20,698 bases of DNA from Actinomycetes bacterium (GCA_029263035.1 JAJCYF010000087.1:1-20698), one strand, 5' to 3'; counted from the first letter of the stretch, positions 1 through 5,954 are shown. The notes: a model not told the origin generated them from the letters alone. Numbers and translations: made by a program.

Positions 1-1232
1 CTGCTGCTTTGGTCTGCGACTTTTGGGGTGAGATCGTCACTGCCCCTTTCGAGTTCGACCTGAACGAGTCCGGCTTTGCCAAGCTTAGGGCCGAGCCGGC
101 CCGAGCGGAAGCCTGTCGAGACGTCGCCTTCACCAGGGTCGGCGTCGAGCAGGCCTGCCACTACCACGACACCCTGGTCGCCCGGCTGCAGTCCGAGGGG
201 CTCGACGTGGTGGTCCTCAGCCCCTACCAGGTCAAAGAGAACCGCTCGCAGAACCTGCTTCGAGCGGTCAAGACCGACGCCCGGGACCTGGCTGCGATAG
301 CCGAGCTGATGATCCGGGGGCTGGGACGCCGGCCCGAGATCGAGGACGGTCCGGTTGCCCGCCAGGCGGTCCTAGTTGCCCACCGCCGGCGCAAGGTCAG
401 GGCCCGCAGGGCGCTCAAGAACCAGGTGCTGGCGACCTGGGACCTGGTGTTTCCCGGGCTGAACGGCTGCTTCTCCGACATCTTGTCGACCAGGATTGGA
501 AAGGTGCTGCTGGCCGAAGCGATGACCCCGGCCCGGGGTGATCCATCTGGGTCCCGAGCGGTTCAGGGTCTTCTGCGTGAACCGGGGAGTGGTGGTGAAT
601 CGCTGCAAAGCCGATCTGGTGATTCAGCCCGCTAGGCAGGCGTTAGCCCTGCCGAACGTGCGTGCTCGGGCGCTGCTGCAGGTCCTGGGGGTCGACGCCA
701 GGCTGATGCGCCAACTCGACACAACGATCAGCGATGCCGAGGAATGCCTTGCCGAGGTGCTGGGCGACACCCCGGCAAAGGTGCTGACCTCGATCCCCCA
801 CATCGGCGTGGTGAGAGCCTCCAACTACGGTGGGGCGGTGGGAGACATCGCCCGGTCCACCGGACCGGATCAGGTCTACAAGCTGAGCGGGCTGGTGCCC
901 AAGCTGTACGAGTCGGCGGGCAAACGCCGGGGAGGGCTGGCGATCAGCCGGATGGGAAAGGTCGAGATGCGGGGGCGATCCTTGAGCTCGGCAGGGGGCT
1001 TCGTCAGGGTCATCCCGACTTCGGCGACTACGCCCGGCGGATGAAGCAGCGGGGCAAACCGGGCGGGGTGATCCTGTGTGCCTTGGGCCACCGGGCCAAC
1101 CGGCTGGCCTTCGCCATGATGCGGGACCAGGTTGAGTTCGACCCCGACAGGTGGCCGGGCGCGAGAAGCGGACGGAACCCTCATGCCCGACCGAGGTCGA
1201 CCACCATCGAAGTGAACCGCCCGCAGACCTGA
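1..1232 (+). pseudogene. IS110-family transposase, frameshifted and cut by the window edge
   Basis: This is a decayed transposase of the IS110 family (DEDD recombinases that use a structured 'bridge' RNA). The N-terminal part (9 to about 530) carries a region around TDARDLAAIAELMIRG typical of the DEDD domain. The reading frame then shifts near 530-540. The next stretch carries LGPERFRVFCVNRG and the C-terminal Transposase_20 signature LTSIPHIGVVRASNYGG followed by YKLSGLVPKLYESAGKRRGG. A second shift near 970 moves the frame again, to GAILELGRG and then GGVILCALGHRANRLAFAMMRDQ, ending at the TGA at 1230-1232. Joined across both shifts, the pieces follow the order of an intact family member of about 400 residues. 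The first residues, including the first catalytic Asp, would lie left of the window. Sequencing error is possible, but two independent shifts make a dead copy more likely. No terminal inverted repeats are visible. Confidence 0.85.
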
Positions 1233-1470
1233 TCGTTTCATCTTCAAACAGGTTTGGCGAGCATCCAGGAGAAGGTGTGGACTGGGCCGGAGAAGACGCC
1301 GAGCTAGTTAAGGGGCCCGATTCGAAATCGGGACTCCGTGCATAACAAGACGCCCGGCCCCTTCCCAATTTGGGAGTACTAACGAAGTTGTCTGGGCCGC
1401 CCGAGGTGGGGTGAGTCCGCGTACATCAACGGGTGCCCCAGGGATCGAACACCTTGCCGGCGCCGCCGTC
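1233..1470. other. Junction region between IS110 remnant and cassette array, no gene
   Basis: No convincing protein-coding frame was found here. The first part (1233-1288) follows the transposase stop and may be the right end of the insertion sequence. It is followed by a tRNA-Ser-like 5' fragment (1289-1340). A GCATAAC core at 1340-1346 then reads GTTATGC on the minus strand, the same core word as the attC sites further right. The remaining 120 bases are GC-rich without a clear feature and may be the remains of an ORF-less cassette or of the array end. Confidence 0.4.
1289..1340 (+). pseudogene. 5' fragment of a tRNA-Ser(CGA)-like gene
   Basis: The spacing is tRNA-like: a possible 5' acceptor strand GGAGAAG (1289-1295), two linker bases, a 17-base D arm containing GCCGAG and GTTAAGG (1298-1314), one base, then a perfect 5-bp anticodon stem CCCGA/TCGGG around the loop TTCGAAA (1316-1332). 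The loop presents CGA at 1323-1325 in the correct position. A GCCGAG...TTAAGG D arm is typical of class II tRNA-Ser. The D stem pairs only two of three positions. No T arm and no 3' acceptor strand complementary to GGAGAAG follow, so the gene would stop in the variable arm, next to the GCATAAC core at 1340-1346. It could be chance similarity, but both arms agree on serine. Confidence 0.45.
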
Positions 1471-1553
1471 TCATAACGAAAAGAGCCCCTCATCGAGGGG
1501 CTGGTACGGCTACAGCCTGCTGTCCGGATTGACAGGGACCACGGTTGTTATGC
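1471..1553 (-). repeat. attC-like site of the DUF4145 cassette, divergent
   Basis: The outer words CATAAC (1472-1477) and GTTATG (1547-1552) are complementary and 83 bp apart. The right word read on the minus strand, GCATAAC, contains the TAA stop codon of the DUF4145 gene, so the site starts at the very end of the gene, as an attC should. The interior is unrelated to the 61-bp sites and contains a strong 8-bp hairpin. This could be a degenerate attC or a terminator with chance flanking words. Confidence 0.5.
1478..1502 (-). terminator. Possible rho-independent terminator after the DUF4145 gene
   Basis: A perfect 8-bp stem AGCCCCTC/GAGGGGCT with a 3-base loop spans 1484-1502. On the minus strand it is followed by CTTTTCG, a short U-tract. 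It lies 46 bp past the stop codon of the last cassette gene and inside the attC-like element, so it could end transcription of the array. Confidence 0.45.
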
Positions 1554-2258
1554 GCTCGGCTCCGGCCGGCCACCAGGCCCACCAAGGCTTACTTCAAGCT
1601 TCTCAATCTCCTGCGGCAGTACGTATAGGTATTCGATCAGGTACTGCAAGAGCTTTACCATCTCCCGAGCCATCTCAAAGGTCGGTTCCTTCTCCGCGTC
1701 GAAGTGAGCACCTAAGTTTCCGCCGCTTCTTATGGCATGAGAAAGGGAACTCAAAGGAGCGGCAAGATCCTTTTCCTCCGCAACCTTTCTTATCATGACC
1801 GCCAGCGGTTGCCTCTGTTGATCTTTCGGTATCAGGTACTTGAAAATGCCCTCAAGAGTCCGCCTACAGCAGACGGCGGTCGCCACGTAGTTGCTAGTGT
1901 TAAAAGCGTCGACGGTCGAGACGAACGCCTTAAGGAGAGGGCCTGGAATGTCCGAAGCAAATTCGGGCGGCGGCAGGTAGTCTACTGCTGGCGGGTACAT
2001 GTAGATGGCCTGAGGATTCCCCTCGTCGGTTGGTGGCCTCTGTTCCTTTCGCATCGCCCAAAAGCTGACACCTTGTCCGCAAGAGGGGCAACCAGCTGTC
2101 GCGACAGAAGCCCTCCGGCCCGGATCATCCTGGTGGGACCTTAGGGCAAAAGTGACCTTGTCTGAACAGTATGGGCAGACGGTGCTTATTCCCGACGGAG
2201 ACCGCACCCCACCCGTCTTAGACCAACTCCTCACGGATGTCACCGGAATCAGCTGCAC
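1548..2258 (-). CDS. Zinc-ribbon DUF4145 protein (cassette gene)
   Basis: This 236-residue cytoplasmic protein begins with a zinc-ribbon-like pair, CPYC near residue 28 and CPSC near residue 57, which probably binds one Zn2+. The second half matches the DUF4145 pattern: AVCCRRTLEGIFKYLI, then LSSLSHAIRSGGNLGAHFD. That helical domain is found alone and attached to restriction or helicase-type proteins and is often met in defence contexts, but it has no proven activity by itself. The start is a GTG at 2258 with GGAG seven bases upstream, 31 bp inside the cassette boundary. The TAA stop lies within the first core word of the following attC-like site. Family assignment is fairly secure; a role in phage or plasmid resistance is inference from context only. 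Confidence 0.8.
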   Translation of the reverse strand: MQLIPVTSVRSWSKTGGVRSPSGISTVCPYCSDKVTFALRSHQDDPGRRASVATAGCPSCGQGVSFWAMRKEQRPPTDEGNPQAIYMYPPAVDYLPPPEFASDIPGPLLKAFVSTVDAFNTSNYVATAVCCRRTLEGIFKYLIPKDQQRQPLAVMIRKVAEEKDLAAPLSSLSHAIRSGGNLGAHFDAEKEPTFEMAREMVKLLQYLIEYLYVLPQEIEKLEVSLGGPGGRPEPSA

Positions 2259-2288
2259 TCAGTGTCTCCATGGCTAGTTGAAAAACGC

Positions 2289-2359
2289 GCATAACGGACC
2301 GCAGCATCAGCGGCACCGACCAGCGCAGCACCCGGTGTCCGTAGCATGCCTAGTTATGT
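2289..2359 (-). repeat. attC-like site of the solo hicB cassette, divergent
   Basis: This 71-bp element is bounded by GCATAAC (2289-2295) and GTTATGT (2353-2359). Inside, GGAC (2296-2299) can pair with GTCC (2337-2340), and the interior is GC-rich. It lies 5 bp after the stop of the solo hicB gene and 31 bp before the start of the DUF4145 gene, the expected position. Its core does not resemble the five 61-bp sites. Confidence 0.65.
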
Positions 2360-2364
2360 CGCTC

Positions 2365-2574
2365 CTACGTCGAGGACTTGGCCCTCACTCCGGGTACTGG
2401 GACGGGCAGGCCCTCTTCCCTTAGCCCTTCAATATGCAGGACTATTGCCTCACGGGTAGATGATAGAGCCTCTTCACGGCTGCCGGCGGCAGCAACGCAC
2501 CCGGGAGATCGGGAACATGAGCTCCCCCAACTCTCCTCGCCCTGCTCGAGAATCACGGTGTATCGAGTGCTCAT
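2365..2574 (-). CDS. HicB-family antitoxin, solo (cassette gene)
   Basis: This 69-residue protein starts RYTVILEQGEESWG, has SPGCVAAAGSREEAL in the middle and ends with REAIVLHIEGLREEGLPVPVPG. That is the compact RNase-H-like HicB/UPF0150 fold without a C-terminal DNA-binding domain. HicB proteins neutralise the mRNA interferase HicA, but no hicA accompanies this copy, so it may be an orphan antitoxin or have another role. The usual 'PxLPGC' segment reads RSPGC, and the region before it (SWGSSCS) is somewhat degenerate. The start is uncertain: GTG 2580, ATG 2577 and ATG 2574 are in tandem. I prefer ATG 2574, five bases after AAGGGG. An attC-like site follows 5 bp after the stop. Confidence 0.75.
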   Translation of the reverse strand: MSTRYTVILEQGEESWGSSCSRSPGCVAAAGSREEALSSTREAIVLHIEGLREEGLPVPVPGVRAKSST

Positions 2575-2580
2575 CATCAC

Positions 2581-2712
2581 CCCTTGAGCTGAGCCTGTTT
2601 CAGGATTGAACTCAGTGTACCCCTGGGAATGTCTGTTCTGCGCTTACCTGCAACCGTAACGACACCTGGCTTTGCCGGATCCTGAATTGGCGGTCCCTAC
2701 CTCGTGTGCGCC
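2581..2712. other. Intergenic stretch with no clear attC
   Basis: These 132 bp separate the HEPN-like gene from solo hicB. A cassette boundary would be expected, but no matching pair of core words was found. The best single word is GTTACGG on the minus strand (around 2655-2661), with no complementary partner near the stop codon of the upstream gene. Either the attC has decayed or the two genes form one cassette. Confidence 0.35.
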
Positions 2713-3252
2713 TTAACACTCATCCGTCACGCTCGAGCAGCGGACAACTTCTCCAACCTTTATGACCGCTGGCGGAAGAAGTGATTCCACTTGGTCGAAG
2801 AAGCCTTGGATATACAACCGCAGGTCACTTCGATCAATACAACAGACTGCTGCAAGGGTAGCGCGCCCTCCGGTATCGAAGCCGTAGCGGCAAGCATCAC
2901 CCTTCGGATCGATCCTCTGAAGGTCCTGAATGAAGTGAACGATCCCGCTCTCTTTCAATACCGCAGCGACCTCGGCCGGAAGAGCACTGAGCAACCTACC
3001 TAAATCGTGAGTAATGTTCGATCTTCCGGCAAGAAGCTTGAGGCCGAGTTCAGTAAGGTGGCGCGCTCCCCATAGAGCGAACTGATCTGAAGAATCGCAG
3101 AGAAGAACGGCGGCTTCATAGCACTCTAGCCACGTGCCTCGCGCTGGATCGTCATGGTGAAGTCGGGACAGGCAAACAGGATCATTACTTTCGTGAGGGT
3201 GATCGTACGGTCGAAAAGGGCTCCTATAGGGAGCGTCACTCATTCCAGTCAT
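2713..3252 (-). CDS. Unknown alpha-helical protein, weakly HEPN-like (cassette gene)
   Basis: This 179-residue protein has no signal peptide or membrane segment. The central part (about residues 40-160) looks like an alpha-helical HEPN-type domain: a helix with ALWGARHLTELGLKLL, then RSNITHDLGRLL (an R-x4-H arrangement at R77/H82), then a linker IDPKGDACRYGFDTGG and a last helix DLRLYIQGFFDQVESLL. The same order (helix, HDL, 'D..G..RY..D..G', C-terminal helix) occurs in unnamed HEPN-like proteins. The R-x4-H here is not in the usual last-helix position for an active RNase, so catalysis is doubtful. The start at 3252 has GAGG four bases upstream and lies 50 bp after the preceding attC core, as expected for a cassette gene. 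No function is assigned. Confidence 0.6.
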   Translation of the reverse strand: MTGMSDAPYRSPFRPYDHPHESNDPVCLSRLHHDDPARGTWLECYEAAVLLCDSSDQFALWGARHLTELGLKLLAGRSNITHDLGRLLSALPAEVAAVLKESGIVHFIQDLQRIDPKGDACRYGFDTGGRATLAAVCCIDRSDLRLYIQGFFDQVESLLPPAVIKVGEVVRCSSVTDEC

Positions 3253-3300
3253 CTGACCTCAACCTCTGTGATCGAGCGCTGGGATTGAACGAGGACGTTA

Positions 3301-3401
3301 GCCATAACGTCACCCTGATCTGGTCAACCTGGTCCGCATAGGTAACGGGTTCAGCCGGCCCCCGCGAAGTTCCCGGTCCCCGTTGCATCCGGAAGTTATC
3401 G
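3301..3401 (-). repeat. attC-like site of the lipoprotein cassette, divergent
   Basis: The outer words CCATAAC (3302-3308) and GTTATCG (3395-3401) are nearly complementary and about 100 bp apart. An inner pair AACGGG (3343-3348) and CCCGTT (3378-3383) forms a second stem. The right word, CGATAAC on the minus strand, contains the TAA stop of the lipoprotein gene, and the left word lies 50 bp before the start of the next gene. The interior is unrelated to the 61-bp sites. Confidence 0.55.
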
Positions 3402-3908
3402 GCCCAAGTCCTGCAGTGCTTGTTCATAGAGAGCCGCTTGGTCATCTGGAAGATCGCCGTTGATCTGGACTAGGAGATTGTCCTTCACCAACGTGTGGGA
3501 GAAGAAGACGGAACTCGCCTTTGCTAGGTCGTCGTAGTACGCCTTAGATTGGGCGAGGTCATCCTGAGACCTAAAGCTCAATACACGCCCGCCGACATCG
3601 GCCTCCTCATCATTGATTTGTCCGTCGCCGTCCAGGTCTTCTGCAAGTGAAGGAATTTGGAATCGGGTGCCCTCCACAGCAAGCAGCGGGGCGGCACCAT
3701 AGTCAGTTCTCGTCATGGGTCTCGGATTTGCAGCCTCCAAGCCGCTATCGACAAAGGCCTGAATGGCCTCGGTACTGTCTCGAACCCGGGATTCGGGCGA
3801 AGACGCCTCGGAGGCCTTGTTCGGAACCGAACTTGGCGCAGGCTGATTTGAACACCCCGTTGCGAGCGCAACCGATATAAGCAACGCAACGACGCCGCGC
3901 CTGATCAT
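3396..3908 (-). CDS. Predicted lipoprotein with an EF-hand-like calcium loop (cassette gene)
   Basis: This 170-residue exported protein begins MIRRGVVALLISVALATGC, a lipoprotein signal peptide with the lipidated Cys at residue 19. A Ser/Pro/Ala-rich linker follows. Residues 91-102 read DLDGDGQINDEE, an exact D-x-D-x-D-G-x-I-x3-E calcium-binding loop of the EF-hand/dockerin type; only one loop is visible. The C-terminal part (about 103-170) is an acidic alpha/beta domain I do not recognise. The reading frame is open upstream to an ATG at 4058 through the attC site and the small cassette, but the signal peptide fixes the natural start at 3908, 26 bp past the attC edge. The TAA stop overlaps the next attC-like site. 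The function is unknown; a cell-envelope calcium-binding role is inferred. Confidence 0.75.
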   Translation of the reverse strand: MIRRGVVALLISVALATGCSNQPAPSSVPNKASEASSPESRVRDSTEAIQAFVDSGLEAANPRPMTRTDYGAAPLLAVEGTRFQIPSLAEDLDGDGQINDEEADVGGRVLSFRSQDDLAQSKAYYDDLAKASSVFFSHTLVKDNLLVQINGDLPDDQAALYEQALQDLGR

Positions 3909-4058
3909 GGGTGCATACTGCCAGATTGAGTCCGTGTAACGGATTGGCGGTTGAGCCGCCGACGAAGGAGGCCGGCTCCAACCGCTAGCTATACGGGACA
4001 CGAAGGGCGGCTGGAAGTCCGATGAGAAGCTCAGTGCCGGCGGCGCGATTCGGTGCAT
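3909..4058 (-). other. Small ORF of cassette copy B, in frame with the lipoprotein
   Basis: An ATG at 4058 preceded by GGGAG opens a frame beginning MHRIAPPALSFSSDF. It passes through attC as WSRPPSSAAQPPIRY and joins the lipoprotein Met at 3908 without a stop. It is the counterpart of the ORF at 6154-6318. If translated, it would place 50 extra residues in front of the signal peptide, which would probably block export. It is more likely a frame that happens to stay open, or a leader. Confidence 0.35.
3934..3994 (-). repeat. attC site 1 (61 bp family)
   Basis: The core words are GTGTAAC (3934-3940) and GCTATAC (3988-3994); the second has C where the others have T. The shared interior holds GAGCCGCC, GACGAAGGAGG and CGGCTCCAACCGC. 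GCGGTTG pairs with CAACCGC around a one-base bulge and AGCC/GGCT. It ends small cassette copy B and precedes the lipoprotein gene. It is the closest match to the site at 6194-6254, consistent with both belonging to the duplicated cassette. Confidence 0.8.
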
Positions 4059-4154
4059 CAGCTCTCCCTAGCGAAACCGGCCTGCGGGCTTGTGAGTACC
4101 TTGAATTGATCTCCGGAGGATGGGACCAACCGCCGCCGGAAAGTCCGTTATAAC
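3934..4154 (-). repeat. Duplicated 220-bp small cassette, copy B
   Basis: Read on the minus strand from the core at 4154 to the end of attC at 3934, this cassette matches 6194-6413 along its whole length. Both copies share the block CTCCGGAGATCAATTCAAGG without a difference, the flanks GGACTTTCCGGCGGCGG and GCAGGCCGG, and the same variant attC. The coding content is at most a short ORF. CCGGCGGCG near the start can pair with CGCCGCCGG about 90 bases later in both copies, so the transcript could fold. Confidence 0.7.
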
Positions 4155-4208
4155 GGACCGCGGTTTGAGCCGTCGACGAAGGAGGCCGGCTGCAAACCGC
4201 AGTTATGC
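4148..4208 (-). repeat. attC site 2 (61 bp family)
   Basis: The core words are TTATAAC (4148-4154) and GTTATGC (4202-4208). The stem GCGGTTTG (4160-4167) pairs perfectly with CAAACCGC (4193-4200), followed by AGCC/GGCT with one extrahelical base. Relative to sites 1 and 5, the extra T on the left arm is matched by an A on the right arm, a compensatory change. The site begins 10 bp after the stop of the one-helix membrane protein gene. Confidence 0.85.
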
Positions 4209-4217
4209 CGCGGCCCA

Positions 4218-4733
4218 TCATTTCGCCACCCCCAGTTCGCGGCGAGCGGCATTCATCAACTGACCTCGGCATTCGATCAGTGCCTTGCTGGCGCTCTCTA
4301 GGTCTTCGAGCCCTCTGGGATCACCGGGTGTAACGGCTCCAGTCGCCGGATCGCCTTGACGACTCGCCTTCGACATCGCATCAATCATGTCCCCCACATA
4401 CTTGCTGATCTGCTCTATCACTGGAACGACGCCCTTACCGGCGATCAAGGCGGCGGAATGCTGCGCCGCATTGAATTCACGGTGCGCCTCTTCCCACTTG
4501 AGCATAGAGCGATCTACAAACTGAGGAGGAAAGTCGGGATCATAGCGAACTCTGGCCGCTTCTCCGGTTGCACTGCCTATCTCCGACGTGGCAAGCGATA
4601 GTCGTGAGTATGCGACGTGCCGTCGGTCAGCCAGCCATTGGCTTCGTTCTCTGCTACTCTGCAGCCAGGCCCCAGCAACGACTCCGCCCAGCGCGCTCAG
4701 TGTTCCCATAAGGCTGAGGATCACGGGTTCCAT
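4218..4733 (-). CDS. Unknown protein with one N-terminal membrane helix (cassette gene)
   Basis: This 171-residue protein has an N-terminal hydrophobic helix at about residues 4-25 (VILSLMGTLSALGGVVAGAW), followed at once by the basic, charged segment RERSQWLADRRHVAYSRL. It is therefore probably anchored with the long C-terminal part in the cytoplasm. The rest is helical and charged, with no motif I can name. Similar 'one helix plus W-x-x-x-R-R-x-x-Y' proteins are common unannotated genes in actinobacteria. The start ATG at 4733 lies 32 bp past the attC edge and only three bases after the stop codon of the preceding gene, whose frame runs through that attC. Translation of the two may be coupled. 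The stop is 10 bp before attC site 2. The function is unknown. Confidence 0.7.
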   Translation of the reverse strand: MEPVILSLMGTLSALGGVVAGAWLQSSRERSQWLADRRHVAYSRLSLATSEIGSATGEAARVRYDPDFPPQFVDRSMLKWEEAHREFNAAQHSAALIAGKGVVPVIEQISKYVGDMIDAMSKASRQGDPATGAVTPGDPRGLEDLESASKALIECRGQLMNAARRELGVAK

Positions 4734-4736
4734 AGA

Positions 4737-5642
4737 CTACTCATTTGTTACGGAACCAATGGCGGCATAACGGATTGGCGGTTGAGCCGCCGACGAAGGA
4801 GGTCGGCTCCAATCCGTAGTTATGCCGTTCCCGCCCCGAGAGGAACCTCGGAACGGGCGACCCCAAGAGTGCGCCGTGCTCCCGGTCGCCGACAATTGCA
4901 CAACGACATCTGAGTCTCCACCGTAGTCAGGAAACACCATCGCCTTGATCGCTCGAGATCCTTTTCTTGCGTTGAACGTGCAATCCTCAGTTAGGTTCGG
5001 AGCCGGCTGACGCACAATAGACCCACCGTCGGCCCATTGTTCCAAAGCCTGGTTGACCGACAAGCACACCGGGGCAACGCTGCCGGAGATATACCAGGAA
5101 CGCGAAACGCCCGGAAAGTACGAGGAGTCGCTTTCGACCGAATAAGTGAGGATGGTGCGATCGCGATCCACTTTCCACCCTGCGGGCGGTTCGAAGTCAT
5201 AGATCATCTGGACCTCGGCGGCATGAGGCTGGAGTACATCACGGGCAGAAGTAGCTGAGACCAGCGCAAGGCTTCCCGCTATTACCGCCAGAGCAACCTG
5301 AGCGCCTCCTACCAGTAACCCGGATCGCTTCGAACGATTTCCAGGTTGAGCGATGCTCGATTCGCGACCAGCGGCCGAGGCAACTCGTCCCACGAGCCAG
5401 GGCAGGGCAGTCCCCAGCACAATAAGCACAGCGGCAATCAACGTTCTTTGGCTAATGACTTGTCGAAGACCCGTCGGATACTCCAGACCAGGCGTGGTTC
5501 CAAGAACTCCCCACGAAGGGCCGAAGAGTGACGTCTGAGCCCAAGCCCAAAAACTGACCATTCCGGCGATGAGCAATGTCGCCCAAGGTGCCCAGTCGAT
5601 GATTCTCCTGATAACCAGCCCTTGGCTTGGGTCAGTGGCCAA
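4737..5642 (-). CDS. Unknown three-helix membrane protein running through attC (cassette gene)
   Basis: This 301-residue protein has membrane helices at about 17-37, 66-88 and 108-130. A mostly soluble domain follows (about 131-270), containing YDFEPPAGWKVDRDRT and paired cysteines (VCLSV and EDCTF), probably extracytoplasmic. No family is recognised. The last part, WSRPPSSAAQPPIRY, is the translation of attC site 3, because the gene has no stop before that site; the TAG lies in the leader of the next cassette. The last 30 residues are therefore probably not part of the ancestral protein. The start is a TTG at 5642 with GAGG seven bases upstream, 33 bp past attC site 4. There is no ATG alternative before residue 28, which lies inside the first helix. 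Confidence 0.7.
   Translation of the reverse strand: MATDPSQGLVIRRIIDWAPWATLLIAGMVSFWAWAQTSLFGPSWGVLGTTPGLEYPTGLRQVISQRTLIAAVLIVLGTALPWLVGRVASAAGRESSIAQPGNRSKRSGLLVGGAQVALAVIAGSLALVSATSARDVLQPHAAEVQMIYDFEPPAGWKVDRDRTILTYSVESDSSYFPGVSRSWYISGSVAPVCLSVNQALEQWADGGSIVRQPAPNLTEDCTFNARKGSRAIKAMVFPDYGGDSDVVVQLSATGSTAHSWGRPFRGSSRGGNGITTDWSRPPSSAAQPPIRYAAIGSVTNE
4765..4825 (-). repeat. attC site 3 (61 bp family)
   Basis: The core words GCATAAC (4765-4771) and GTTATGC (4819-4825) are perfect inverted copies. This site carries the outer pairing CGGATTGG/CCAATCCG in place of the GCGGTTG stem used by the other sites. It is overlapped by the 3' end of the three-helix protein gene and precedes the one-helix protein gene. 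Confidence 0.85.
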
Positions 5643-5674
5643 TCAAGGCCTCGACCGCCGATTCGAATCGATCG

Positions 5675-5735
5675 GCATAACGTATTGCCGTTTGAGCCGC
5701 CGACGAAGGAGGTCGGCTCCAAACGGTAGTTATGT
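5675..5735 (-). repeat. attC site 4 (61 bp family)
   Basis: The core words are GCATAAC (5675-5681) and GTTATGT (5729-5735). The stem CCGTTTG (5688-5694) pairs with CAAACGG (5720-5726). Relative to sites 1 and 5, both arms have changed together, which supports a selected fold. The site starts 6 bp after the hicA stop codon and precedes the three-helix membrane protein gene. Confidence 0.85.
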
Positions 5736-5741
5736 CGCATG

Positions 5742-5954
5742 TCACCGAAGACGATTGAACTCCTCTACTGAAAGGCCGGCGTCCTTTGCGATCCCGCCCA
5801 TGGTGAATGCGTTTATCGGGTTGGCTCGAGGGATGGTCAGAATTCGCTGGCCGTTGGACATGACGATGTGCTTGCTCTCCCGAACGATGCTGAACCCGGC
5901 TTTTTGGAGGGCCCGCACAGCTTCCTGGTGCGAGACGCCCGGAATACTCGGCAT
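5742..5954 (-). CDS. hicA: HicA-family mRNA interferase toxin (cassette gene)
   Basis: HicA toxins are small double-stranded-RNA-binding-fold ribonucleases that cleave mRNA and are neutralised by HicB. This 70-residue protein has the expected length and order: PGVSHQEAVRALQKAGFSIV, then RESKHIVMSNG with the catalytic-position His29, then the strand LTIPRANPINAFTMGGIAKDAGLS. The family's usual 'G-S-H' reads S-K-H here. The ATG shares its A with the TGA stop of hicB, so the two are translationally coupled. The order is hicB then hicA, the reverse of many hicAB loci. An attC site follows 6 bp after the stop. Toxin-antitoxin cassettes are known to stabilise large chromosomal integron arrays by penalising loss. 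Confidence 0.85.
   Translation of the reverse strand: MPSIPGVSHQEAVRALQKAGFSIVRESKHIVMSNGQRILTIPRANPINAFTMGGIAKDAGLSVEEFNRLR

Noticed and set aside
1420..1460. T-arm of a tRNA on the minus strand (GTGTTCGATCCC)
   Set aside because: The five flanking bases do not pair into a T stem, and no matching tRNA body precedes it.
3236..3445. 69-residue minus-strand ORF
   Set aside because: It covers the attC-like site at 3301-3401, overlaps two better genes and has no recognisable motif.
5438..5740. 100-residue minus-strand ORF
   Set aside because: It starts inside attC site 4 and overlaps the three-helix membrane protein gene in another frame.
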